64,000 bases of DNA from Vibrio crassostreae (GTDB lineage: Bacteria > Pseudomonadota > Gammaproteobacteria > Enterobacterales > Vibrionaceae): the NCBI RefSeq assembly GCF_024347415.1, contig NZ_AP025476.1:2604001-2668000 (forward strand), read 5' to 3'. Below the pieces are notes generated by a model. It ran no database searches. It saw nothing but the letters and a program-made list of their open reading frames with translations, and had not been told where the DNA came from. A program made the translations under genes and the position numbers. This document shows positions 1 to 8,959 of this stretch, piece after piece. Position 1 is the stretch's first letter. The number at the start of each line of letters is the position of its first letter.

Positions 1-24
1 TAAGTAACCCTTTGAAGTTCGTGG

Positions 25-53
25 TTTATTGTTATGCCTGACTAAACTATAAT
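25..53 (+). promoter_or_regulatory. possible fur promoter
   Basis: A perfect -10 hexamer TATAAT lies at 48-53. The only -35-like sequence at the right spacing is the weak TTTATT at 25-30. This sits about 55 bases before the Fur start codon. The first 50 bases of the window show no gene. In vibrios fldA usually lies upstream of fur, but that cannot be checked here. Confidence 0.35.
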
Positions 54-105
54 GGTATTAATATTGAATTCTGTTAATTGCTGCAGATCATCAACAGGAA
101 AGTAT

Positions 106-555
106 ATGTCAGACAATAATCAAGCGCTAAAAGATGCAGGTCTTAAAGTGACCCTTCCACGGCTCAAAATTTTAGAAGTATTACAACAGCCAGACTGCCA
201 ACATATTAGTGCTGAAGATTTATATAAGAAGCTGATCGACCTAGGTGAAGAAATCGGTCTTGCAACCGTTTATCGAGTACTTAACCAATTCGATGACGCT
301 GGCATTGTAACTCGTCACCACTTCGAAGGCGGCAAGTCTGTATTTGAACTTTCTACACAGCACCACCACGACCACCTTGTATGTTTAGATTGTGGCGAAG
401 TGATCGAATTCTCTGATGACATCATCGAAGAAAGACAGAAAGAGATTGCTCAGCGTTACAACGTGCAACTGACAAACCACAGTTTGTACTTGTACGGCAA
501 AAGCATTAGCGGAGATTGCAAAGGCAATCCAGACGCGCATAAAGCGAAGAAGTAA
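106..555 (+). CDS. fur: ferric uptake regulator Fur
   Basis: Fe(II)-dependent repressor of iron-acquisition genes, a cytoplasmic dimer of 149 residues (the usual Vibrio Fur length). The winged helix occupies residues 1-80, with the recognition helix GLATVYRVLNQF at 51-62. The metal-binding core HHHDHLVCLDCG is at 86-97 and includes Cys93 and Cys96 of the structural zinc site. The frame is open from 52, but the start at 106 is preferred because AGGAAAG precedes it and the protein then begins MSDNN as in relatives. It is monocistronic, with its own terminator just downstream, and converges on glnS. Confidence 0.97.
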   Translation: MSDNNQALKDAGLKVTLPRLKILEVLQQPDCQHISAEDLYKKLIDLGEEIGLATVYRVLNQFDDAGIVTRHHFEGGKSVFELSTQHHHDHLVCLDCGEVIEFSDDIIEERQKEIAQRYNVQLTNHSLYLYGKSISGDCKGNPDAHKAKK

Positions 556-560
556 TACAG

Positions 561-588
561 AACGCTGGCTTAGGCCGGCGTTTTTTAT
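561..588 (+). terminator. fur terminator
   Basis: A GC-rich stem (AACGCTGGC/GCCGGCGTT, one G-T pair) with loop TTAG is followed by six T, 6 bases after the fur stop codon. Confidence 0.85.
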
Positions 589-632
589 ATCATCACTATA
601 TAAGTACGAATATCCGATATTATTCAGACACA

Positions 633-657
633 AAAAAACCGGCTCTAAGCCGGTTTT
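633..657 (-). terminator. glnS terminator (bidirectional shape)
   Basis: AAACCGGC and GCCGGTTT form a perfect stem around TCTAA, flanked by A- and T-runs on both sides. It lies 38 bases beyond the glnS stop and can also back up the fur terminator. Confidence 0.85.
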
Positions 658-694
658 TTATTGGGTCGTTTTTAACAAACTAAATGCTCAAGCA

Positions 695-2362
695 TTAAGC
701 TTCAGTTTTACCCCAAGTATCACGTAGACCAACCGTGCGGTTGAAGACTAGTGCATCTGCTTTAGAGTCTTTCGAATCCACACAGAAGTAGCCTGTACGT
801 TCAAACTGGTACGCTTGCTCTGCAACACCTTCTGCTAGGCTAGGTTCAACAAAACCATTTAGCGTAACAAGTGATTCAGGGTTTAGCGTTGCAGCGAAGT
901 CATCAGCAGCGGCTGGGTTTGGCACTGTGAATAGACGATCGTACAAACGAATCTCAGCAGGCAGCGCTTTATCAGCAGATACCCAGTGGATAACGCCTTT
1001 CACTTTGCGGCCATCTGCAGGGTTCTTACCCAATGTTTCATTGTCGTAAGAGCAGAAGATAGTCGTAATGTTGCCTTCTGCATCTTTTTCGATACGTTCA
1101 GCTTTGATCACATAAGCGCCACGTAGACGAACTTCTTTGCCTAGAACCAAACGCTTGTACTTCTTGTTTGCTTCTTCACGGAAGTCATCACGCTCAATCC
1201 AAACTTCACGGGTAAATGGTACTTCGCGAGTTCCCATTTCTGGCTTGTTTGGATGGTTTGCAACAGTTAACGTTTCTACTGCATCTGCTTCGTAGTTTTC
1301 GATAACGATCTTAACTGGATCCAGAACGGCCATTGCACGAGGTGCATTTTCGTTCAGATCATCACGAATGCAAGACTCAAGTGAACCGAACTCAATCATG
1401 TTCTCTTGCTTTGTCACGCCAATACGTTTACAGAATTCACGAATAGAGCTTGAAGTAAAACCACGACGACGCAGGCCAGAAATAGTAGGCATACGTGGGT
1501 CATCCCAACCTTGAACTAGGTTTTCAACCACAAGTTGGTTCAGCTTACGCTTAGACATCACTGTGTATTCAAGATTCAGGCGACTAAACTCGTACTGACG
1601 AGGTTGGCAATCAATCGTGATGTTATCTAGAACCCAATCGTACAAACGACGGTTATCTTGGAATTCAAGCGTACAGATAGAGTGCGTAATACCTTCCAGC
1701 GCATCAGAGATACAGTGAGTAAAGTCGTACATTGGGTAAATGCACCACTTGTCAGCTGTTTGATGGTGGTGAGCAAAACGAACACGGTAGATAACAGGAT
1801 CGCGCATAACCATGAACGAAGAGCTCATGTCGATCTTAGCACGCAAACACGCTTTACCTTCTTCAAAGCCACCGTCACGCATTTTTTCAAACAACGCTAG
1901 GTTATCTTCAGGGCTGCGGTCACGGTATGGGCTCGCTTTACCTGGCTCTTTTAGCGTGCCACGGTACTCACGGATTTGATCAGGACTTAGCTCGTCAACA
2001 TACGCTAAGCCTTTATTAATTAATTCCACAGCATAAGCGTAAAGCGTATCGAAGTAGTTTGATGAGTAACAAATATCACCAGACCATTCGAAGCCTAACC
2101 AGCTTACATCATTCTTAATTGACTCAACGTATTCAACGTCTTCTTTTTCAGGGTTTGTATCATCGAAACGAAGATTACATTGTCCCTGGTAGTCCTGAGC
2201 AATACCAAAGTTCAAGCAAATAGATTTAGCGTGACCAATGTGCAGGTAGCCATTTGGCTCCGGCGGGAAACGAGTATGCACGCTACTGTGTGTACCATCC
2301 GCTAAATCTTTATCAATAATTTGGCGAATGAAATTCGATGGACGAGCCTCAGCTTCACTCAT
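695..2362 (-). CDS. glnS: glutamine--tRNA ligase
   Basis: Charges tRNA-Gln with glutamine using ATP; a cytoplasmic class Ib/Ic synthetase. It has 555 residues, the full family length. The HIGH motif is at residues 41-44 within [15 protein letters not shown], and the KMSKS-type loop reads VMSKRKL near residue 268. The C-terminal anticodon-binding beta-barrels are present. The start is supported by AGAGGTGC upstream of the ATG. It is transcribed towards fur and ends in a strong terminator, so it appears monocistronic. No anomalies were seen. Confidence 0.97.
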   Translation of the reverse strand: MSEAEARPSNFIRQIIDKDLADGTHSSVHTRFPPEPNGYLHIGHAKSICLNFGIAQDYQGQCNLRFDDTNPEKEDVEYVESIKNDVSWLGFEWSGDICYSSNYFDTLYAYAVELINKGLAYVDELSPDQIREYRGTLKEPGKASPYRDRSPEDNLALFEKMRDGGFEEGKACLRAKIDMSSSFMVMRDPVIYRVRFAHHHQTADKWCIYPMYDFTHCISDALEGITHSICTLEFQDNRRLYDWVLDNITIDCQPRQYEFSRLNLEYTVMSKRKLNQLVVENLVQGWDDPRMPTISGLRRRGFTSSSIREFCKRIGVTKQENMIEFGSLESCIRDDLNENAPRAMAVLDPVKIVIENYEADAVETLTVANHPNKPEMGTREVPFTREVWIERDDFREEANKKYKRLVLGKEVRLRGAYVIKAERIEKDAEGNITTIFCSYDNETLGKNPADGRKVKGVIHWVSADKALPAEIRLYDRLFTVPNPAAADDFAATLNPESLVTLNGFVEPSLAEGVAEQAYQFERTGYFCVDSKDSKADALVFNRTVGLRDTWGKTEA

Positions 2363-2664
2363 CTATAGCACCTCTATGTATTTAGTATTGTCAGAGAAAG
2401 TTATCTTTCGTCCCCAAGAAAACGGTCGCTTTTAGCACCGGTCAAAGATTGAAAGATCATTGTTGCTAATCATCCACAATTCTTTGCCTTTGCACAATAA
2501 GAACCGTCCGTTAATTGCGAATATTTCTGCTATTCGATGAAGAATAGAACGAACCGTGTTCAGTAGCCTTAAACAGCAGGCACAAAAAAGCCTCCCATGT
2601 GGGAGGCTTTCAATTTGATACTTACTTAAGAGTAACTTTACGTCTTAATTAAGTACTTCCTTTA
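2363..2664. other. intergenic glnS-nagE
   Basis: This 302-base gap holds the glnS leader and, on its nagE side, the nagE terminator at 2583-2610. Nothing else recognisable was seen. Confidence 0.5.
2583..2610 (-). terminator. nagE terminator
   Basis: On the minus strand AAGCCTCCC pairs with GGGAGGCTT and runs into TTTTTT, 55 bases after the nagE stop. Confidence 0.85.
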
Positions 2665-4224
2665 CTATGGAAGTTTTACATCAGATAGGTCTTCACCTGC
2701 ACCGATAGCTTTCATTTCGCCAGCTACGATTTCAGCTAGTGGGCCTAGGATAACCTGTAGGTTGTTTTCACCTAGTTTTACCACACCTTTAGCACCTAGT
2801 TTCTTAAGAACAACTTCATCAGCGACAGAGCGGTCTTTAAGAGTTAGGCGTAGACGAGTGATACAAGCGTCGATTGAAGTTAGGTTGTCGTGACCACCTA
2901 GAGCTTTCAGGTATTGACGTGCAAGGTCGCCCTTTGGTGCGTCGCCAGCAGGAGCTGCAACAGCTTCGTCATCATCTTCACGACCTGGCGATTTCAAGTT
3001 GAAAGCGCGGATTGCGAAAGAGAAAGTGAAGAAGTATAGAGCACCGAAACCAAGACCGATTAGTAGTAGTACGAATGGTTTAGTTGCTAGACCCCAGTTC
3101 AATACGAAGTCGATAAGACCAGCAGAGAAACCGAAACCGTGCAGAGTACCAAACATGTTAGCAACTACTAGAGACAGACCTGTAAATACAGCGTGCATTG
3201 CGTATAGAGCAGGAGCTAGGAATACGAACATGAATTCTAGCGGCTCTGTGATACCTGTTAGGAATGAACAGAATGCAACTGAGAATAGTGCGCCACCAAC
3301 TTGGCTACGTTTTTCAGCAGGAGCAGCTAGGTACATTGCAAGTGCAGCACCTGGTAGACCGAACATCATTACTGGGAAGAAACCGTTCATGAATACGCCA
3401 GCGCCTTTATCGCCGCCGAAGAAACGGTGTAGGTCACCAGATTTAACAGTTTCAGTCACTTCTTTAACTACAGTAGTGATTTCTGGAGTTACAGAGTTAG
3501 CGAATGTGAATGTGTGCTCTTGGCCAACAACTAGAGTTTTAGCCAGTGCTGGGTCAACACAAAGTTGAGTGATGTTAGCGAATGCGCCTTGACCAGCAAC
3601 GATGATCTCTTGACATGTACCCATACCAAACCAGAAGTATGAGTTCAATACGTGGTGTAGACCTACAGGGATAAGTGCACGGTTAAGAGTACCGTAAACG
3701 AATTGGCCGATAGCGCCAGACGTTGATACTGCGTGAGCCAGTGCGTCTAGACCAGATTGAACACCAGGCCAAACCACACCAGACACAGCACCTGCAACAA
3801 GTGCAAATAGACCGGCCATGATAGGTACTAAACGTTTACCCGCGAAGAAAGCCAGCCACTCTGGAAGGCGTGTCGCGTGGAAAGCGTTGTAAGAGTGACC
3901 TGCGATGATACCTGCGAAGATACCGCCGAAGAATGACATGTTAACGTCTGCGTTAATTGTCGTTGCTGTAGCAGTTAGTACGAAGTAAGCAACTGCACCA
4001 GCAAGACCTGCTGCGCCGTTACCGTCTTTAGAAAGACCAATCGCGATACCTAGACCAAAGAGCAATGGTAGGTTACCGAAGATAGCACCACCAGCTTGCG
4101 CCATGAATGGAATATCAAGTAGATCGCCTTGACCTAAACGTAAAAGAAGCGCCGCAATCGGAAGCGTTGCGATTGGTAGCATTAACGCCTTACCAAGCTT
4201 CTGTGCATATCCTAGAATATTCAC
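2665..4224 (-). CDS. nagE: PTS N-acetylglucosamine transporter, IICB subunit
   Basis: Imports GlcNAc across the inner membrane and phosphorylates it to GlcNAc-6-P. The IIC domain fills roughly residues 1-400, with the signatures VGLHHVLNSYFWF and LTGITEPLEF. The IIB domain (about 430-510) carries the phosphocysteine in SIDACITRLRLTL (near Cys454). At 519 residues it lacks the IIA domain fused in E. coli NagE (about 650 residues), so phosphate must come from a separate IIA, plausibly Crr encoded at 38850. The start is GTG, preceded by AGGGGGAAAC. It is divergent from nagA-nagC across a regulated intergenic region, and the GlcNAc specificity is inferred from that context. Confidence 0.93.
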   Translation of the reverse strand: MNILGYAQKLGKALMLPIATLPIAALLLRLGQGDLLDIPFMAQAGGAIFGNLPLLFGLGIAIGLSKDGNGAAGLAGAVAYFVLTATATTINADVNMSFFGGIFAGIIAGHSYNAFHATRLPEWLAFFAGKRLVPIMAGLFALVAGAVSGVVWPGVQSGLDALAHAVSTSGAIGQFVYGTLNRALIPVGLHHVLNSYFWFGMGTCQEIIVAGQGAFANITQLCVDPALAKTLVVGQEHTFTFANSVTPEITTVVKEVTETVKSGDLHRFFGGDKGAGVFMNGFFPVMMFGLPGAALAMYLAAPAEKRSQVGGALFSVAFCSFLTGITEPLEFMFVFLAPALYAMHAVFTGLSLVVANMFGTLHGFGFSAGLIDFVLNWGLATKPFVLLLIGLGFGALYFFTFSFAIRAFNLKSPGREDDDEAVAAPAGDAPKGDLARQYLKALGGHDNLTSIDACITRLRLTLKDRSVADEVVLKKLGAKGVVKLGENNLQVILGPLAEIVAGEMKAIGAGEDLSDVKLP

Positions 4225-4310
4225 CAGTTGTTTCCCCCTATAGGATTTTTTAGAATTCGTTTGAGAAACTTATTTTAGTCGCTCAATTTAGTCCTATTCA
4301 GTGTATTCAA

Positions 4311-4332
4311 TTAATTTTGCTCCGCAAATTAA
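4311..4332. promoter_or_regulatory. candidate NagC operator
   Basis: TTAATTT and AAATTAA form inverted 7-base arms around TGCTCCGC, in the nagE-nagA intergenic region about 90 bases from the nagE start. AT-rich palindromes of this size are the kind of site NagC binds, but the match to a consensus was not scored. Confidence 0.4.
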
Positions 4333-4341
4333 AACCTTACC

Positions 4342-4363
4342 ATTTGTGATCCTAATCACCAGT
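4342..4363. promoter_or_regulatory. CRP binding site
   Basis: TGTGA-TCCTAA-TCACC (4345-4360) matches 9 of the 10 core positions of the cAMP-CRP site. It sits between nagE and nagA, next to the candidate NagC operator. CRP activation of nag genes is known in enterobacteria. Confidence 0.65.
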
Positions 4364-4699
4364 TTTTACCAAATCCAGAGGTTTTTGCTAGCGAGATCAT
4401 AAAACTTATTTTATCATTCAAAAAAATGAACATTTATAGATAAAATCCAAATCTAATCATTAGGTAAAAAGATGGTATCTGCGGGCTTCTATTGCCGTAT
4501 GAATAATCATTAACAATGAACCTAAATGTATAATAACGATCAGTTGTTCATATATTTTTCAACTACTTAAATAGCTTCCCATATTGAAGCCGTTTGCCCA
4601 TAAAAGATAAATCGTTACGTAAATGATGCTCGCAAACTAAGTCCACATTTAGGTAACGAACGAATTTAAAAGATCTCACGAAATAAGGATTAGCTGACT

Positions 4700-5836
4700 A
4701 TGTACGCGCTAAGTAACTGTAAAATTTACACTGGTAGTGATGTTCTGACCGATCATGCTGTTGTAATCGAAAACGAACTGATCAAAAAAGTCTGTCCTAT
4801 CTCTGAATTGCCAGAGGGAATCGAGGTTCGCGACCTAGACGGAGCAAACCTAAGTCCAGGTTTCATTGACCTACAACTGAACGGTTGTGGCGGTGTAATG
4901 CTTAACGATGAGATCACTGCAGAAACCATGCAGATCATGCACAAAGCAAATCTGAAATCTGGCTGTACTAGCTTCTTACCAACGCTTATCACCTCTTCAG
5001 ACGAAGATATGCGTGCGGTTATTACGGCAGCTCGTGAGTACCACAACCAGTACCAAAACCAATCTTTAGGTCTGCACCTAGAAGGTCCGTACTTGAACGT
5101 TGCGAAAAAAGGCATCCACAGCGTCGATCACATTCGTAAGTCTGACAACGAAATGATTGAGCTTATCTGTGACAACAGTGACCTTGTTGCAAAAGTTACA
5201 TTAGCTCCAGAGTTAAACGACCCTGAACACATTGAACGCCTGCACAAAGCTGGCGTTGTGGTTTCTATCGGCCACACCAACGCAACTTACGCAGAAGCAC
5301 GCCAAGGTTTTGAATCTGGTATCACGTTCGCTACTCACCTATTCAATGCAATGACCCCTATGGTCGGTCGTGAACCGGGCGTTGTAGGCGCGATTTACGA
5401 CACACCAGAGGTTTACGCTGGGATCATTGCCGACGGTTTCCACGTTGATTACGCAAACATCAGAATTGCGCATAAAACCAAGGGAGAAAAGTTGGTATTA
5501 GTGACGGATGCCACAGCTCCTGCAGGTGCTGACATGGAATACTTTATTTTTGTCGGTAAGAAAGTATATTACCGTGATGGTAAGTGTGTTGATGAAAACG
5601 GCACACTGGGCGGCTCAGCTCTGACTATGATTGAAGCAGTTCAGAATACAGTTGAGCACGCTGGTATCGCTTTAGACGAAGCTCTTCGCATGGCTACGCT
5701 ATACCCAGCTACGGCTATCGGTGTAGAAAGCAAGCTAGGTCGAATCAAAAAAGGCATGGTTGCAAACCTAGCTGTATTTGACCGAGACTTTAACGTTAAA
5801 GCGACTGTTGTTAACGGACAATACGAGCACAATTAA
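4700..5836 (+). CDS. nagA: N-acetylglucosamine-6-phosphate deacetylase
   Basis: Converts GlcNAc-6-P to GlcN-6-P plus acetate, the first intracellular step of GlcNAc and chitin-derived sugar use. It is an amidohydrolase of 378 residues. Visible motifs are the metal-binding HLEGPY, GHTNATY, THLFNAM and the catalytic aspartate in [21 protein letters not shown] precedes the ATG. The stop is followed after two bases by the nagC start, so the two genes form one operon. nagB is not in this window. Confidence 0.96.
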   Translation: MYALSNCKIYTGSDVLTDHAVVIENELIKKVCPISELPEGIEVRDLDGANLSPGFIDLQLNGCGGVMLNDEITAETMQIMHKANLKSGCTSFLPTLITSSDEDMRAVITAAREYHNQYQNQSLGLHLEGPYLNVAKKGIHSVDHIRKSDNEMIELICDNSDLVAKVTLAPELNDPEHIERLHKAGVVVSIGHTNATYAEARQGFESGITFATHLFNAMTPMVGREPGVVGAIYDTPEVYAGIIADGFHVDYANIRIAHKTKGEKLVLVTDATAPAGADMEYFIFVGKKVYYRDGKCVDENGTLGGSALTMIEAVQNTVEHAGIALDEALRMATLYPATAIGVESKLGRIKKGMVANLAVFDRDFNVKATVVNGQYEHN

Positions 5837-5838
5837 GT

Positions 5839-7053
5839 ATGAATGGCGGACAAATAGGTAACGTAGACTTAGTTAAACAACTAAACAGTGCGGCGGTATA
5901 CCGACTTATAGACCAACAAGGGCCTATCAGTCGTATACAAGTGGCTGATGTAAGCCAACTCGCACCGGCAAGTGTTACAAAAATTACCCGCCAACTTTTA
6001 GAGCGCGGCCTAATCAAAGAGGTTGCGCAGCAAGCGTCTACTGGCGGTAGACGCGCTATCTCCCTAACCACAGAAGTAGAACCTTTTCATTCTGTCGCTG
6101 TGCGTTTAGGTCGAGACTACATTCAAATAAGCCTTCATGACCTTGGCGGTCGTGAGTTGGCTTTCCAACAGCAAGACCTGAATTATTCAGACCAGTCAGA
6201 CCTTACCCAAGGCTTGGTTAATAATTTGAAGGCTTTCATTGCTGAACACCAACCAAAGATCGATCAGCTGATTGCTATTGGTGTCACACTTCCAGGCTTG
6301 GTTAACCCAACGACTGGTGTTGTTGAGTACATGCCAAACACGGATATCGATAACCTGGCTTTAAGTGACATTATTCGCGACACATTCCATGTCGCTTGTT
6401 TTGTGGGTAACGATGTTCGCGGAATGGCGCTTGCAGAGCACTACTTCGGTGCAAGTAAAGACAGCCAAGACTCTATTTTAGTGAGTGTTCACCGTGGTAC
6501 CGGCGCAGGTATTATCGTAAATGGTCAGGTTTTCTTAGGTCACAACCGCAACGTAGGTGAGATTGGCCATATCCAAATCGATCCGCTAGGCGAGCAATGC
6601 CAATGTGGTAACTTCGGTTGTCTTGAAACCGTAGCAGCAAACCCAGCAATCGTTGAACGCGTGCAGAAGCTGATTAAACAAGGCTATGAGTCTTCTTTAA
6701 CAGAGCTTGAGCATATTACGATTCAAGACGTTTGTGACCACGCGATTAATGGTGATGAGCTAGCCAAGCAAAGCTTAGTTCGAGTAGGAAACCAGTTAGG
6801 TAAGGCTATCGCGATGACGATTAACTTATTTAACCCTCAAAAAGTTATCATTGCTGGTGATATTACCAAGGCACAAGAGATTGTTTTCCCTGCAATTAAG
6901 CGCAATGTAGAGAATCAGTCGTTAACGACTTTCCATAGCGGCTTGCCTATTGTAGCATCACAGATCGATAAACATCCTACGATGGGAGCTTTTGCCATGA
7001 TTAAGCGCGCCATGCTCAACGGCGTGTTACTGCAGAAGCTTCTCGAAGACTAG
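5839..7053 (+). CDS. nagC: GlcNAc repressor NagC (ROK family)
   Basis: ROK-family transcription factor that senses GlcNAc-6-P and represses nag and chitin-use genes. It has 404 residues. The N-terminal helix-turn-helix spans about residues 15-65 (GPISRIQVADVSQLAPASV). The ROK domain carries the zinc motif CQCGNFGCLE. It is translationally linked to nagA by a 2-base gap. Its likely own target is the intergenic region upstream of nagA, giving autoregulation. A strong terminator follows. Confidence 0.94.
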   Translation: MNGGQIGNVDLVKQLNSAAVYRLIDQQGPISRIQVADVSQLAPASVTKITRQLLERGLIKEVAQQASTGGRRAISLTTEVEPFHSVAVRLGRDYIQISLHDLGGRELAFQQQDLNYSDQSDLTQGLVNNLKAFIAEHQPKIDQLIAIGVTLPGLVNPTTGVVEYMPNTDIDNLALSDIIRDTFHVACFVGNDVRGMALAEHYFGASKDSQDSILVSVHRGTGAGIIVNGQVFLGHNRNVGEIGHIQIDPLGEQCQCGNFGCLETVAANPAIVERVQKLIKQGYESSLTELEHITIQDVCDHAINGDELAKQSLVRVGNQLGKAIAMTINLFNPQKVIIAGDITKAQEIVFPAIKRNVENQSLTTFHSGLPIVASQIDKHPTMGAFAMIKRAMLNGVLLQKLLED

Positions 7054-7076
7054 AGAAAAACAATTCTGATTTTCCG

Positions 7077-7111
7077 CGGGCCGTGTTTGTATAAACACGG
7101 CCCGTTTTTTT
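7077..7111 (+). terminator. nagA-nagC operon terminator
   Basis: CGGGCCGTGTTT and AAACACGGCCCG form a perfect 12-base-pair stem around GTAT, followed by a T-run. Confidence 0.92.
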
Positions 7112-7137
7112 AAGCTAGGGAACTACAACAACAAGTT

Positions 7138-8724
7138 ATGGAACTTATATTAATATCCACTGCGTTTATCGCAGGATTTATTGCTTTAAAGTGTCACCTT
7201 CCCCCATTAGTTGGTTTTTTGGTTGCAGGCTTTGGGCTTTTTGCCTTTGGCTTTGAAACCAATGACACCATCATTACTTTAGCTGACCTTGGTGTCACGC
7301 TGCTTCTATTTACTATCGGCTTAAAGCTCGATATCAAAACCCTACTCTCTAAAGAGATCTGGGCTGGCGCGACAATCCACAACCTTTTGTCCACTCTGTT
7401 TTTCGCCGTCGCCCTGTTTGGCTTTAAGTTCTTAGGTATTTCATCGCTAGCTGCCATGTCGGTAGAACAGATCGTTCTGCTCGGTTTTGCTCTTTCATTC
7501 TCTAGTACGGTATTTGCGGTTAAGACTCTGCAAGAGAAAGGCGAAATGAATGCGACCTACGGAACGTTAGCGATTGGTATCTTGGTCATGCAGGATATCT
7601 TCGCCGTAGTATTCTTAACGGCTTCTACGGGCAAAATACCTGAGTGGTATGCGATTGCTCTGTTTGCCCTACCCTTATTACGCCCACTGTTCTACAAAGT
7701 GCTCGATTGGGTTGGTCACGGTGAGATGCTGGTTCTTTCAGGCATCTTCTTCGCATTAGTCGTCGGTGCTGGTTTATTCCATTTGGTTGGTGTGAAACCA
7801 GACTTGGGGGCTCTTGTTTTAGGTATGTTACTTGCTGGTCACCCAAAAGCCTCAGAATTATCAAAGTCGCTGTTTAACCTTAAAGAACTTTTCCTTGTCT
7901 GTTTCTTCTTGAACATTGGTTTGTCAGAGCAACCAACCATTCAAGGCTTTATGCTCGCAATCTTGTTCTTGCTGATGCTGCCAGTGAAAGGTGTTCTCTA
8001 CTTCTTGGTACTCAACCGCTTCAAGTTCCGTGTTCGAACGTCTCTACTTGCCTCGCTATCACTGTTTAACTATAGCGAGTTTGGCCTCATCGTTGGTGGT
8101 CTCGCCTTCAAGATGGGCTGGATGTCAGGTGACATCTTGGTGGCTGTGGCAATTGCTGTTTCACTGTCGTTCTTAATCGCAGCACCTTTAAACCGAGCTG
8201 GTCACAAGCTTTATCAGCAGTCAGGTAAATGGCTAAAAGAGCATGCGTCAGAAAAACTTCACCGACGTGATAAGCGAATTGACCCAGGTCGGGCCCAAGT
8301 GCTGATTCTTGGTATGGGACGAATTGGTACTGGTGCTTATGACGAATTACGCTCTCGCTATGGCAAAGTCAGCCTAGGTGTTGAAGTTCGCGAAGAAGCC
8401 GCGCACAATCACAGAAGCCATGGCAGGAACGTGATCTCTGGTGACGCGACTGACCCGGATTTCTGGGAACGAATTCTAGATACAGCAAACGTAAAGCTAG
8501 TGATCCTGGCTATGCCTCACCACCAAGGTAATCAAACCGCTTTAGAGCAATTGAAGTCACGTAACTTTAAAGGCCAAATTGCGGCTATTGCTGAATATCC
8601 AGATCAACTCGAAACACTGAAAGAGAATGGCGTTGATGCGGCATTTAACATTTACAGCGAGGCTGGTAGTGGTTTTGCTCGCCACGTTTGCGAACAGTTA
8701 AATCCAAATATCAATAAAATCTAG
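7138..8724 (+). CDS. Kef-type cation/proton antiporter with RCK domain
   Basis: Monovalent cation/proton antiporter-2 family membrane protein of 528 residues. Roughly residues 1-365 are hydrophobic and carry about 12 membrane segments typical of the Na+/H+ exchanger fold. The C-terminal RCK/TrkA-N domain (from about 385) has the nucleotide-binding signature GMGRIG. It resembles the YbaL/KefB/KefC group, whose members exchange K+ or Na+ for H+ under nucleotide or glutathione control. The exact ion and paralogue cannot be read from sequence. It stands alone between two terminators. Confidence 0.85.
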   Translation: MELILISTAFIAGFIALKCHLPPLVGFLVAGFGLFAFGFETNDTIITLADLGVTLLLFTIGLKLDIKTLLSKEIWAGATIHNLLSTLFFAVALFGFKFLGISSLAAMSVEQIVLLGFALSFSSTVFAVKTLQEKGEMNATYGTLAIGILVMQDIFAVVFLTASTGKIPEWYAIALFALPLLRPLFYKVLDWVGHGEMLVLSGIFFALVVGAGLFHLVGVKPDLGALVLGMLLAGHPKASELSKSLFNLKELFLVCFFLNIGLSEQPTIQGFMLAILFLLMLPVKGVLYFLVLNRFKFRVRTSLLASLSLFNYSEFGLIVGGLAFKMGWMSGDILVAVAIAVSLSFLIAAPLNRAGHKLYQQSGKWLKEHASEKLHRRDKRIDPGRAQVLILGMGRIGTGAYDELRSRYGKVSLGVEVREEAAHNHRSHGRNVISGDATDPDFWERILDTANVKLVILAMPHHQGNQTALEQLKSRNFKGQIAAIAEYPDQLETLKENGVDAAFNIYSEAGSGFARHVCEQLNPNINKI

Positions 8725-8743
8725 TATTAGACCGTGTTCAACT

Positions 8744-8788
8744 AAACCTCTCAAAACTGACTATTTTTCGCACTTTTGAGAGGTTTTT
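8744..8788 (+). terminator. terminator after Kef-type antiporter
   Basis: ACCTCTCAAAA and TTTTGAGAGGT form a perfect 11-base-pair stem, followed by T5. Confidence 0.85.
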
Positions 8789-8959
8789 GTTTAAAAAACC
8801 AACCGCAATTAAACATCACACACCAAAAGCACATAAAAATTAGATAATTTCTAACAGAACACCCTTTATATTATTTTTTTGCTCACATCCGGTTGCTTTT
8901 TTTAGCCAGAATGGCAAATTGAATGCAGTTGATTTGGAAATTATTTAAAAGGAAGTTCT

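Larger units (their letters stand above)
4225..4699. promoter_or_regulatory. divergent nagE/nagAC control region
   Basis: A 475-base AT-rich region with no ORF. Besides the CRP site and the 4311-4332 palindrome it contains an ATTTTATC/GATAAAAT inverted pair (4408-4415, 4439-4446). These spaced palindromes would suit NagC-dependent looping, as known for E. coli nagE-nagB, though that is inference. Confidence 0.6.

Noticed and set aside
2999-3568. 189-codon plus-strand open frame inside nagE
   Set aside because: Antisense shadow of a conserved membrane protein gene; biased composition, no ribosome site, no recognisable domain.
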